The notes under the pieces were generated by a model. The model was not told the DNA's origin. It did not search any database and saw only the letters and a list, made by a program, of their open reading frames with translations. Shown piece after piece: positions 7,525 to 15,667 of a stretch of 64,000 bases of DNA (positions are counted from its first letter, which is position 1; each line of letters starts with the position of its first letter). Source of the stretch: Maricaulis sp034670125 (GTDB lineage Bacteria; Pseudomonadota; Alphaproteobacteria; Caulobacterales; Maricaulaceae); assembly GCF_034670125.1 (NCBI RefSeq), contig NZ_JAXMOC010000004.1:62001-126000 (forward strand). The letters are read 5' to 3'. The translations under genes were made by a program, and so were the position numbers.

Positions 7525-8894
7525 CGACGGATGATCCGCATCGGCATGGGTGTATCCGGTTGCAGGGTGATGCGCATGACGGGTACCGGGTCGCGCTCGC
7601 CACAAAAATCCAGGCGCAGCCGGCGGGCCAGGCTGGCCATGACAATCACCATCTCCATCATCGCGAACCGCGCCCCGATGCAGACGCGCGGGCCGAGGCC
7701 GAACGGCAGATAGGCATCGCGTGGTATCGCATTCGCGGCGTCGCCCACAAACCGATCGGGCCGGAACTCGTCAGGATTGGCCCAGATGTCGCGTTGGCGG
7801 TGCAGCAGCCAGGTCGACACCAGAACGTCCGTGCCGGCGGGAACGGGCAGGCCGTTGACCAGTTCCCAGTCCTTTGATGTTCGCGCCAGGATCGGCGCCG
7901 AGGGATACAGACGCAGGCTTTCCTTGAGCACGGCTTCGGTGAAGGGTAGTTGCGTTGACCAGTTCGCCGGATCGGTGCCCGCCAGGTCGGCACCATCCAC
8001 TTCGGTCTCCAGACGCGTCCGGGCGTCATCGTCGCGCGACAGCAGGTAGAGCGTCCAGGCCAGCGTGCGCGCGGTGGTCTCGTGGCCGGCGGCCAGAAAG
8101 GTCAGCAGATTGTCGATCACTGCCGTGTCATCGAGGCCGGCGCTCAGCAGCAGGTCCAGAAAGTCAGGTGTCCGGCCGACGGATTGTGCCGAGCCGGCGG
8201 CCCGGCGCGCGCTGGCGACGGTCCCCACCTGATCCCGCAGATCCTTGATGACCCGTCGCGACCGGCCCTGGCCCACGCGCGGTATCCAGCCGGGCAGTTG
8301 GACCAGGTCGAAGGGATGAGGAATCCCGGAGATCTCCAGCAGGTCGCAAATGCCGCGGGTGAAGCGCGCCTTGTCGAGTGCCTCATCGCCGGAAAACAGT
8401 GTCTCGATCAACACATCCAGGGTCAGTTCAACCATCAGGTCCGAGGCATCGACGGTGTCGCCCGCCCGCTCGGCCAGGTCTGACAGGGTCTGGTCGCAGA
8501 CGCTGCGGATCTGCGGCGCGAACCCGTTCACGCGGCGCGGGGTGAAGACCGGTGAAACCGCTTTGCGGGCGGTCTTCCAGACGTCGCCTTCCGCGGTCAG
8601 CAGGCCGTCGCGCAGGAAGGGCCGCAGCACGGCCTGGCGGACCGGGTTCATGCCGTAATTGGCGGCGTTGGTGACAAAGCAGTGATGGATGCCGGCCGGA
8701 TCACTGAGCAGCAGGCTCGAGCGCCCGAGAAACTGGAAGGGCGCCATGCGGATCGAAAAATGGTGCTCGCCCCAAACCTCCAGCGGATTGCGCTGCATGG
8801 CGCGGAAATAGGTCCAGTAATCCGACAGTGCCAGCTTGCCGATACCGCTGTATTCTGCGCAGGGCGGTTTTGGGGGCGTGAAGGCGGGTGTCAT
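7521..8894 (-). CDS. Cytochrome P450
   Basis: Haem-thiolate monooxygenase of 457 residues. The I-helix oxygen-binding motif AGHETTA, the K-helix ESLRLYP (ExxR), the PERF-like FRPDRF and the haem ligand loop FGLGPRVCIGARFA with its cysteine are all present. There is no N-terminal membrane anchor, so it is probably a soluble three-component bacterial P450, but no ferredoxin or reductase gene is adjacent. The start at 8894 has AGAGGA 7 bases upstream; a longer in-frame reading lacks one. It diverges from the TPR protein gene and its stop overlaps that of the convergent receptor gene. Substrate unknown. Confidence 0.92.
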   Translation of the reverse strand: MTPAFTPPKPPCAEYSGIGKLALSDYWTYFRAMQRNPLEVWGEHHFSIRMAPFQFLGRSSLLLSDPAGIHHCFVTNAANYGMNPVRQAVLRPFLRDGLLTAEGDVWKTARKAVSPVFTPRRVNGFAPQIRSVCDQTLSDLAERAGDTVDASDLMVELTLDVLIETLFSGDEALDKARFTRGICDLLEISGIPHPFDLVQLPGWIPRVGQGRSRRVIKDLRDQVGTVASARRAAGSAQSVGRTPDFLDLLLSAGLDDTAVIDNLLTFLAAGHETTARTLAWTLYLLSRDDDARTRLETEVDGADLAGTDPANWSTQLPFTEAVLKESLRLYPSAPILARTSKDWELVNGLPVPAGTDVLVSTWLLHRQRDIWANPDEFRPDRFVGDAANAIPRDAYLPFGLGPRVCIGARFAMMEMVIVMASLARRLRLDFCGERDPVPVMRITLQPDTPMPMRIIRR

Positions 8895-9004
8895 GGCAGC
8901 ATCCTCTGGTCTGGTGACCCTATCGTGTTCCTTGCCCGCTGCCAGCGCGCGAAAAGTCGCGCCTGGCAGTTTGCCCGGCGACAAAGCTGTCCTACGGTCA
9001 CACC

Positions 9005-9763
9005 ATGATCAGAGCGATACTGTTTTTATGCCTGCTGGGCACGGCGCCGGCACTGGCTGACCGCGACGCCGCCATCGCTGCCTATGAGCAGGGTGCCTGG
9101 GAACTGGCTGCCTATGAGGCGCAAAGGCTCGGGACCGCCGATGGTTACGCCCTTGCCGCCGGAGCGCTTCTGGCTCGTCTGATGGTCGAGGATGTCGGAG
9201 ACGACCGGCAAGCGCTGGCAGAGCGGGCCGTGGATCTGGCGGAATATGCGCTGCGGCTCGACGAGGACAATCTGGAAGCGCGGCTCCGTCTTGCTGGCGC
9301 CCTGGGTTTTCGCGGTCGCTACATGAGCGGCTGGCGCGCCTATCTGACCCGTTTGCCTCAGCGTGGACGTCGCCTGCTCGAAGAGGTGGTTGCGCGCCAG
9401 CCTGACAATGCCTGGGCGCTGGGGATGCTCGGGGCCTGGCACCTGGAAGTGGCGCGCCGTGGCGGATCGCGGGGTCTCAGCGCCCTTGATGCGTCCATTG
9501 AGACCGGCATGGGATTTTACTCGCAGGCGATCGCCCTCGACCCGCACAATCCGGCGCCGCGCTATTTCCTGGCGCTTGCCCTGGCAGCCCTCGACGAGCC
9601 GGCCTACGAAGGTCGCATCCAGGAATTGGTCGACACCGCCCGTGCCCTGCCGTCACGTGATGCCTTTGAGGCAGCCATTCTGGCCGAGCTGGACGAGTTT
9701 GCCGCCCGCTTGCCGGATCGCCGCGCCGCCAGTGCCTGGGCCGATACCCGCTTGCAGCGCTAG
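9005..9763 (+). CDS. Secreted TPR-repeat protein
   Basis: A 252-residue periplasmic protein. A short signal peptide (about residues 1-18, ending APALA) precedes helical repeats of TPR character, for example AVDLAEYALRLDEDNLEARLRLAGALGF and the DPHNPAPRYFLALALAAL stretch. Such proteins scaffold envelope complexes; no partner is evident. It diverges from the P450 gene by 110 bp and ends 2 bases before the stop of the S24-like repressor on the other strand. Confidence 0.75.
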   Translation: MIRAILFLCLLGTAPALADRDAAIAAYEQGAWELAAYEAQRLGTADGYALAAGALLARLMVEDVGDDRQALAERAVDLAEYALRLDEDNLEARLRLAGALGFRGRYMSGWRAYLTRLPQRGRRLLEEVVARQPDNAWALGMLGAWHLEVARRGGSRGLSALDASIETGMGFYSQAIALDPHNPAPRYFLALALAALDEPAYEGRIQELVDTARALPSRDAFEAAILAELDEFAARLPDRRAASAWADTRLQR

Positions 9764-9765
9764 CC

Positions 9766-10392
9766 CTACTGGCTGACCCACACGATGCGGGCGAGCCAGG
9801 CAATCTGCACCAGCGGCAGGGTCTGGGTGGGTTGCAACGGATCGAACGGGGTCAGGCGCAAGGCCTGCACTGTCTTTTCGGTCAACGTCCAGGCCGACCG
9901 GCTGCCATCGCGTCGCTGGACAACCACGCGGTCACCGACACGGGTTGGCGCTTCATGCGAGACGACCAGCCGGTCGCCGGGACGGTAGACCGGTCGCATG
10001 TGGTCGTCCTGAACTGTCAGCGCGAAGGCTTCACCCGGTGCCAGTCCGGGGAAGGGGATGGCATCCCAATCCGGACCGGCCGGATACCCGGTCGCGTCAA
10101 ACGGATTGTCGGCCTCTCCGTCCGCCAGCGCGCGCGATGGCAGAGCGCCCGTTTGCGGCCGCCCCGAAACCAGGCCCGCGAAATCATCAAAGTCGAGATG
10201 GGCCGCGGCCAGCGCCTTGGCGATACTTTCCGTGGATGGCCACCGCGGTTTGGAGCCGTCCGCCGAGATCCGTTTGGAGGGATTGAAGGTGGTCGAGTCG
10301 AGGCCCGCGCGCCGGGCCAGACCGGACGGGCTGGTCTGCGCGTGTCGTGCCAGGCGGTCGATCCCGCGCCAGATGTCGTCATGGGTCAGCAT
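9766..10392 (-). CDS. S24/LexA-fold transcriptional regulator lacking the catalytic dyad
   Basis: A 208-residue protein with an N-terminal helix-turn-helix (SPSGLARRAGLDSTTFNPSKR, about residues 21-41) and a C-terminal peptidase-S24-like fold (FALTVQDDHMRPVYRPGDRLVV ... GDRVVVQRRDG). In self-cleaving members the first motif carries the catalytic serine (GDSM); here it reads DDHM. The lysine usually found after the second motif (MAKxL) is replaced (SAWTL). It should therefore bind DNA but not autocleave, sensing a signal another way or acting as a constitutive repressor. It diverges from the DUF952 gene by 80 bp. Confidence 0.8.
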   Translation of the reverse strand: MLTHDDIWRGIDRLARHAQTSPSGLARRAGLDSTTFNPSKRISADGSKPRWPSTESIAKALAAAHLDFDDFAGLVSGRPQTGALPSRALADGEADNPFDATGYPAGPDWDAIPFPGLAPGEAFALTVQDDHMRPVYRPGDRLVVSHEAPTRVGDRVVVQRRDGSRSAWTLTEKTVQALRLTPFDPLQPTQTLPLVQIAWLARIVWVSQ

Positions 10393-10472
10393 CGGTCTGA
10401 AACGCTATAGGAAAACTATCCCATGCGCGAGTCGCCCTTGCCCGAATCCGCGGTGGGGGTTAGGCCCTCTTC

Positions 10473-10832
10473 ATGACGATAAAAACCGCATATCGCCTTG
10501 CCACACCCGACCGCTGGTCAGAGGTGATGGCTGCTGGGTCGTTCGCCGGCGACCCGCATGATGTGGCTGACGGTTTCATTCACCTGTCTGCCGCCGATCA
10601 GGTCGAGGGCACGCTGGTCAAGCATTACAATGAGCATGAGCGCCTGCTGCTGGTCGAGGTCGACCTGTTGGCACTGGGCGACACGGTGAAATGGGAAAAA
10701 TCGCGCGGCGGCGCGTTGTTTCCGCACATCTATGGCGAAATCCCGGCCAGCGCGGTTCGCGGCATGCGCCATGTCCGCCGCAATGAGGAGGGTGACTGGG
10801 TTCTCCCCGCCGATCTGGAGAGTCGATCATGA
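10473..10832 (+). CDS. DUF952 family protein
   Basis: A 119-residue soluble protein with the DUF952 pattern: an N-terminal AYRLATPDRW, then DGFIHLSAADQV, LVEVDLLALGDTVKWEKSRGGALFPHIYGEI. The family is widespread but functionally uncharacterised. It overlaps the pyrD start by 4 bases (ATGA), so the two are translationally coupled. Confidence 0.88.
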   Translation: MTIKTAYRLATPDRWSEVMAAGSFAGDPHDVADGFIHLSAADQVEGTLVKHYNEHERLLLVEVDLLALGDTVKWEKSRGGALFPHIYGEIPASAVRGMRHVRRNEEGDWVLPADLESRS

Positions 10833-11860
10833 TCCACGATCTCGCGACCCGCCTGCTGCATGGCCTCGATCCGGAAACCGCGCACAGGGCGGGCATTCTC
10901 GGTCTGAAGGCCGGGTTGGGACCGCGCCAGTTCCGCCGCGACCCGGACATTCTGCGCACGCAGCTCGCGGGCCTTAACCTGCCGAACCCGGTGGGGCTGG
11001 CCGCCGGTTTTGACAAGAATGCCGAGGCCCCCGATGCGCTTTTGGCGGCAGGGTTCGGGTTTGTGGAATGCGGAGCCGTGACGCCGCGCGCTCAGGATGG
11101 CAAGCCGCGTCCGCGCATTTTCCGGCTCGATGAGGATCGGGCCGTGATCAACCGGATGGGCTTTCCCAACCAGGGGCTGGCGCTGTTCAGGACGCGCATG
11201 CAGGCCCGTGCCGGGCGGGGCGGCGTTGTCGGCGTCAATCTGGGAGCCAATCTCGATAGCGAAGACCGGGTCGCCGACTATGTCGCCTGCCTGGACTCGC
11301 TTCAGGACCTGGCCCAGTTCTTTACCGTCAATGTATCGTCGCCGAATACGCCTGGCCTGCGGACGCTGCAATCATCGGGCGCGCTCGATGACCTGCTGGC
11401 CGCTGTTGCGGCGGTTGGAGCCAGGGCTCCGGTCTTCCTGAAGATTGCGCCGGATATTGATGACGCCGAGGCCGACGTGATGGTGGATGCGATCCGGCGC
11501 CATTCGCTTGACGGCATCATCATTTCCAACACCACCATCACCCGCCCGCAAACGCTGGTCAGTGCGAATATGGGCGAGGGTGGGGGATTGTCGGGACCAC
11601 CGGTCTTTGCCCGCTCAACCGAGCTGGTTCGCGCCTTTCGCAAGGCGGCGGGCCCGGAGATGGCGATCATTGGCGTTGGCGGGGTTGCCTGCGCGGACAC
11701 CGCCTATGCGAAAATCCGTGCCGGTGCCAATGCCATCCAGCTCTACACGGCGATGATCTATGAAGGGCCGGGCCTGATCCAGCGGATCAAGCGTGGCCTT
11801 GCCGAGCGGCTTCATGTCGACGGGTTTGCATCGGTCGCCGACGCCGTTGGTGCCGAGTGA
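10829..11860 (+). CDS. pyrD: Dihydroorotate dehydrogenase (quinone), class 2
   Basis: Oxidises dihydroorotate to orotate in pyrimidine synthesis, passing electrons to membrane quinones. The 343-residue protein has the class 2 N-terminal helical extension (ATRLLHGLDPETAHRAGI) that docks on the membrane, the FMN-site GLAAGFDKNAEA, the catalytic serine motif NVSSPNTPGLR, and the C-terminal GVGGV and QLYTAMIYEGP phosphate-binding elements. Its last 49 bases overlap the end of the convergent MATE gene. Confidence 0.96.
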   Translation: MIHDLATRLLHGLDPETAHRAGILGLKAGLGPRQFRRDPDILRTQLAGLNLPNPVGLAAGFDKNAEAPDALLAAGFGFVECGAVTPRAQDGKPRPRIFRLDEDRAVINRMGFPNQGLALFRTRMQARAGRGGVVGVNLGANLDSEDRVADYVACLDSLQDLAQFFTVNVSSPNTPGLRTLQSSGALDDLLAAVAAVGARAPVFLKIAPDIDDAEADVMVDAIRRHSLDGIIISNTTITRPQTLVSANMGEGGGLSGPPVFARSTELVRAFRKAAGPEMAIIGVGGVACADTAYAKIRAGANAIQLYTAMIYEGPGLIQRIKRGLAERLHVDGFASVADAVGAE

Positions 11861-13179
11861 AGGCGACGTTCGAGTGCCGGATAGGCGCCAAGCAGGGCTC
11901 CGGCCCGCGCCAGGTAGAACACAATGAAGGCCGCCCAGACCCCGTGATTGCCATATAGCGGTGCCAGCACGGCATCGGCGGCCAGATAGATGGCGACAGC
12001 GACCAGTCCTGCATTGCGAAGGACCCGGCCACTCGTCGTGCCGATGAAGACCCCGTCCATCAGCCAGGCCGGAGCGCCCAGCAGCGGCACCGCCGCGCAC
12101 CAGGGAAGATAGGTGATGGCGGCGGCCCGCGCTTCCGGGTCGTCGATAAGGGCGGTCAGGGCGGCATCACCCAGCCACCAGGTCGCCAGGGCGAATGCCG
12201 CGCCGGACAGGATCATGGGCTCGGCGGTCAATTGCACACAGCGGCGCAGGTCGCGCACCGAGCGGCGGCCAAAGGCCCGTCCGGCTTCGGTCTCGGCGAT
12301 GAAGGCGAACGCGTCGAGGACAAAGGCCCAGACCGAGATGACCTGCAGCAGGACATGATTGCCGGCCAGCGCGGCGGTGCCCTGACGGGCGCCGGCATTG
12401 GCAAACCAGGTAAAGCCGATCACCAGCGACCAGGTGCGGATCATCAGGTTCACATTGACCTGGAACAATTCCCGTATCGCCGCACCGTCGAGCAAGCGGG
12501 CCCGGTCCAGCACGCCGGTCGCCCAGCCCTTCTGGTCTTTCAGCGTCATGACCAGGAAGCCGCCACCGACCAGCAGTGCCAGCCATTCGGCGATCGCCGT
12601 CGCGGCCCCGACTCCGCCCGGCCCGAAACCCAGGCCCAGGACGAACCACAGATCCAGCCCGATATTAACCAGGCTGAAGGCGACATAGATTGCCAGCGTG
12701 GCGGCGTTGCGGCCCAGCCCGATCAGCCAGCCGGACAGCGCGAAGCCGGCGAGCGCCGCCGGTGCGCCCCAGGCGCGGGCGAGCAGGTAGTCCGCCCCCT
12801 TGCTCTCGACGCGGAGTTCACCCTGCAGGATGGCGAAACCTGCCAGGGCGATCAGGTCGCGCAACAGGAAGACGAACAGGCCGAGTGCGGCCGCGATGGC
12901 GAGGGCGCGCAACAGGATCCGCTGGGTTTCGGCCCGGTCGCCAGCGCCGTCGGCCTGAGCCGTAAGCCCGGTCGTTCCCATCCGCAGGAAGTAGAAGCTC
13001 CAGTAGAAGACCGAGAACAGCGCGCTGCCCAAGGCAACACCGCCGAGATCGGCCTTGTCGCCGGACAGGCCGAGCACGAACGTGTCGGCCACACCGGCCA
13101 GCGGTACCGCGGCATTGGCGAACACGAGCGGCCAGGCGCGCTTGAGGACATCGAGCCGGGTCAGGGGCGAAACAGACAT
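11812..13179 (-). CDS. MATE-family efflux transporter (DinF-like)
   Basis: A 455-residue inner-membrane protein with about twelve hydrophobic helices in two similar halves and typical N-terminal MATE features (FANAAVPLAGVADTFVLG, FLRMGTTGLTAQADGAGD). Members export drugs or metabolites against Na+ or H+. The ATG at 13179 has AGGT 7 bases upstream; a GTG three codons earlier is possible. The C-terminal 16 codons lie antisense to the 3' end of pyrD. Confidence 0.9.
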   Translation of the reverse strand: MSVSPLTRLDVLKRAWPLVFANAAVPLAGVADTFVLGLSGDKADLGGVALGSALFSVFYWSFYFLRMGTTGLTAQADGAGDRAETQRILLRALAIAAALGLFVFLLRDLIALAGFAILQGELRVESKGADYLLARAWGAPAALAGFALSGWLIGLGRNAATLAIYVAFSLVNIGLDLWFVLGLGFGPGGVGAATAIAEWLALLVGGGFLVMTLKDQKGWATGVLDRARLLDGAAIRELFQVNVNLMIRTWSLVIGFTWFANAGARQGTAALAGNHVLLQVISVWAFVLDAFAFIAETEAGRAFGRRSVRDLRRCVQLTAEPMILSGAAFALATWWLGDAALTALIDDPEARAAAITYLPWCAAVPLLGAPAWLMDGVFIGTTSGRVLRNAGLVAVAIYLAADAVLAPLYGNHGVWAAFIVFYLARAGALLGAYPALERRLHSAPTASATDANPST

Positions 13180-13226
13180 GTCCCGCACCTAGCCCGGCCC
13201 GATCAGGCAGGCAATAGACGTCGCCG

Positions 13227-13583
13227 TCAGGGTTGTCCGGCCGCTGTCGGATCAGTGGTTGTCGGATTGGTGGCGGCCAGTACGGTCATGCGGTGCTCCG
13301 CCAACTGATCGATGGCGCGCTGGGTGGTGTCGCGGATGCAAGATCGCATGGTCACCGGGCGCAAAAGGTCGCCGACCAGGGCCTCGCGGCAGACATCCCG
13401 TGCGGCAGTCTTGATCCGGTCCTGCAATGTGTCAAAGCGGGCTGGGTCGATCAGGTCGGCAGATTCAAAGGCAATGTCGGTCTGCGGCGCCGGCGATGAC
13501 TGGGCCTGGCTGCTTGGGGGCAGGGCGATGGTAGCGGTGCCGAGTGTCAGAAGGACAAGGGCGTTCAAAAGGGCGCGTTTCAT
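13227..13583 (-). CDS. UrcA family protein (first copy)
   Basis: A 118-residue exported protein: signal peptide about residues 1-27 (ending SSQAQ), then an UrcA-like region with the spaced cysteines DVCREAL and MRSCIRDTTQRAIDQL. UrcA proteins are small periplasmic proteins frequent in sphingomonads and Caulobacterales; their role is unknown. A second member lies at 14195-14518, with a DCC gene between the two. GGAG precedes the start. Confidence 0.75.
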   Translation of the reverse strand: MKRALLNALVLLTLGTATIALPPSSQAQSSPAPQTDIAFESADLIDPARFDTLQDRIKTAARDVCREALVGDLLRPVTMRSCIRDTTQRAIDQLAEHRMTVLAATNPTTTDPTAAGQP

Positions 13584-13720
13584 GGGGCTCTCCGGGTTGC
13601 AAAGACAATCATGCGTTTATGCATGAATGCGCCTGCTCAACTTGGGGAGCTTTGTCGGAGAGTCCAGTGGCGGCGTTCAAGTACACGTCTTTGGCGGCCA
13701 TTCAAAAATGAATGATGAAG

Positions 13721-14092
13721 TCAATCGGCTTTGCAGGCGCCGTCATGGCAGGTCTTGCGCGGCCGCAAGGGGGCCAGCCACAGATAGATCTGATTGAGCG
13801 GTACGCGAAGGGGCGCCGGCCGTGTCAGCGCTGCCAGCCACCGCCAGTGGCGGCCCGGCATCCTGTCCCAGATCGCGATAAAGGCCAGCCATCCATTGAC
13901 GACCCGCCCGTCGGGCAGCCGGACATGCAGGCTTGCCAGTGCCGCCTCGCGGTCGATGTCCTCGGGAATTTCGCCGTTGCAATCATGCAAGCGGACCAGA
14001 TCGGGAGCGGCTATGGCGTAGTGCGACATTTCACTGACGCAGATCGGGCAGAGCCCGTCGAAATAGGCGGTAACAGCGTTGGCTTGGGTCAT
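13721..14092 (-). CDS. DCC family thiol-disulfide oxidoreductase-like protein (DUF393)
   Basis: A 123-residue protein that starts with the diagnostic YFDGLCPICVSEM, the CxxC-bearing motif of the DCC (DUF393) family, followed by a thioredoxin-like body. The C-terminus carries two more cysteines (KTCHDGACKAD). Family members are presumed to exchange thiol/disulfide groups, but substrates are unknown. It lies between two UrcA genes on the same strand, although gaps of 100-140 bp argue against a tight operon. Confidence 0.85.
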   Translation of the reverse strand: MTQANAVTAYFDGLCPICVSEMSHYAIAAPDLVRLHDCNGEIPEDIDREAALASLHVRLPDGRVVNGWLAFIAIWDRMPGRHWRWLAALTRPAPLRVPLNQIYLWLAPLRPRKTCHDGACKAD

Positions 14093-14194
14093 GGCCAGAA
14101 ACTGGTGTTCCGGAGCCCGCCAAACAATTGGTCATAGCGCCGCAGGCGATCGTTCCAGCCCCTGAACGATCACTGCCGGCGTCGGGACGATTGG

Positions 14195-14518
14195 TCAGCG
14201 CGCCGTGATGACGATGGCAACCGTCCGGTTGTTGGCTTGCGCGTACTGGCGGTCCAGCTGGCCCATCGCATCGGCGAAGGCGCGGCTGTAACAGGCCTGA
14301 CGGGCCCGCTGGGCATCAAGTCCGCGCAGCCCGTGCGGGCGGCAAACGCGGTTGGTGGCGCGTTGGATGCGGGCCTCGATCGACGCCCAGCCGGCGTCAT
14401 TACTCAGTTCGCCGGAGCGGACATGGACGACTTCAGTCGGCGCCTCGGTGTCGGCTTGAGTGGGCAGCGGGGCCATCGTGAGGCTGGCCGTCAGTGCGGC
14501 GAGAACGGAAATGGACAT
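14195..14518 (-). CDS. UrcA family protein (second copy)
   Basis: A 107-residue exported protein with signal peptide (about residues 1-22, ending LPTQA), then EVVHVRSGELSNDAGWASIEARIQRATNRVCRPHG and ARQACYSRAFADAMGQLD, the two-cysteine UrcA pattern. I start at 14518, which has AGAGGAGA 7 bases upstream; the longer frame begins in non-signal sequence. It is diverged from the first UrcA protein at 13227-13583. Confidence 0.72.
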   Translation of the reverse strand: MSISVLAALTASLTMAPLPTQADTEAPTEVVHVRSGELSNDAGWASIEARIQRATNRVCRPHGLRGLDAQRARQACYSRAFADAMGQLDRQYAQANNRTVAIVITAR

Positions 14519-14695
14519 TGGACTGTCTCCTCTGATGTGGCCGGTCACCCCTCTGTGACCCGTCACCACATCCGGCAGACTGCCCGCCGCGCGCTCTCCG
14601 CTGGCTGGCCGATGGTGTAAACCTTTGAGAGAAATCGTTCAGAAACTGTCGCGACCGTAAGGCAGTGGTAAACCCGCCTGCACGGCTGAGGTGGA

Positions 14696-15121
14696 TCAGG
14701 ACTGGTCGGTGTCGCTCTGATCCGGTGTGATCAGGAAATGTCCGTGCAGTGTCGCCACGGGCGCATCAATCCGGTTCTGCCAGGCCTCGACCCGGACATT
14801 CGCGACACGTCGACCCGAACGCGCCACAACGGCGCGGGCAAAGACATCCTGGGCCCGGGCCGGACGCAGATAGTCAATGGCCACATCGATCGGCTTGGGC
14901 AGGCGTTGCAGGGGCTGGCCGGCCAGCAGCGAGGCCGAGGCCACGATTTCGAGGAAGGCGCCGACAGCACCCCCGTGCAGGGCCGGGATGAGAGGGTTGC
15001 CGACCAGATGGTCGGCGAAGGGCAGGACGCCGGTCAGCTCATTGCCCTTGCGTTCCAGGCGAACGCCGAAACGGGCGACATAGGGGGCTGCCATCAAGGT
15101 GTCGATCAGGGCCTGACTCAT
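14696..15121 (-). CDS. PaiI/PaaI-type hotdog thioesterase
   Basis: A 141-residue hotdog-fold protein. The core motif NPLIPALHGGAVGAFLEIVAS and IDYLRPARAQDVFARAVVARSGRRV are typical of acyl-CoA thioesterases of the PaaI family. It hydrolyses an unidentified acyl-CoA. Its start overlaps the stop of the upstream thioesterase by 4 bases (ATGA), and the two are about the same size with aligned motifs (LHGG ... DYLRPARP/A), indicating tandem duplication and probably a hetero-oligomer. Confidence 0.85.
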   Translation of the reverse strand: MSQALIDTLMAAPYVARFGVRLERKGNELTGVLPFADHLVGNPLIPALHGGAVGAFLEIVASASLLAGQPLQRLPKPIDVAIDYLRPARAQDVFARAVVARSGRRVANVRVEAWQNRIDAPVATLHGHFLITPDQSDTDQS

Positions 15122-15606
15122 GACATGCGCCCCTCGGTATAGGCCCGTTTGGCCCGCTCCTGCGCGGCCTTGGAAGCTTTGGTGATCATGAAGGCAGCCT
15201 GGGCGATTGCCACCGGATCATCAATGTCACCGTCATGGGCCGTGGCGCGGACGAAAGCGACCAGGCCGTGGGATTTCAGGCAGCTCGCCTCGGCGGTGAC
15301 ATCCAGCCCCGGTCTGGCCGGACGCAAGTAATCGATCCGCAGGTCCAGCGTTGCCGGTGTGTCCCGGGCGCCGAACCCGGCGAAGGCCGCCATGCCGCAG
15401 GCATGGTCAAGCAAGGCTGTCACCACGCCGCCATGCAGCGTGGCGGCGTCCGGATCCCCGATCAGGCTCTGGTCATATCGAGCCCCCATGACGGCGTGTC
15501 CCGGTGTCAGCGAAATCAGTGACAGGCCCAGCGCGACAGCATGAGGTGACCCATCGACGATCAAGGGAGCAATGGAATCAAGGCGGGACTGGATATCGTC
15601 GGTCAT
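15118..15606 (-). CDS. PaaI-type hotdog thioesterase, paralogue of the next gene
   Basis: A 162-residue hotdog-fold protein: ATLHGGVVTALLDHACGMAAF (active-site helix with an acidic residue, D, where its downstream partner has E), then LRIDYLRPARPGLDVTAEASCLKSHGLVAFVRATAHD. It is likely an acyl-CoA thioesterase. The C-terminal tail is basic (KASKAAQERAKRAYTEGR). The start at 15606 follows GGGAA; a longer in-frame reading runs antisense through low-quality sequence and is rejected. It is coupled to the downstream thioesterase gene by an ATGA overlap. Confidence 0.85.
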   Translation of the reverse strand: MTDDIQSRLDSIAPLIVDGSPHAVALGLSLISLTPGHAVMGARYDQSLIGDPDAATLHGGVVTALLDHACGMAAFAGFGARDTPATLDLRIDYLRPARPGLDVTAEASCLKSHGLVAFVRATAHDGDIDDPVAIAQAAFMITKASKAAQERAKRAYTEGRMS

Positions 15607-15667
15607 GGTGTTCCCGGTCAGACTGTAAAGCCTTGATAGGCCAGGCCGGCCCTTGCAGGAAGCGCGC

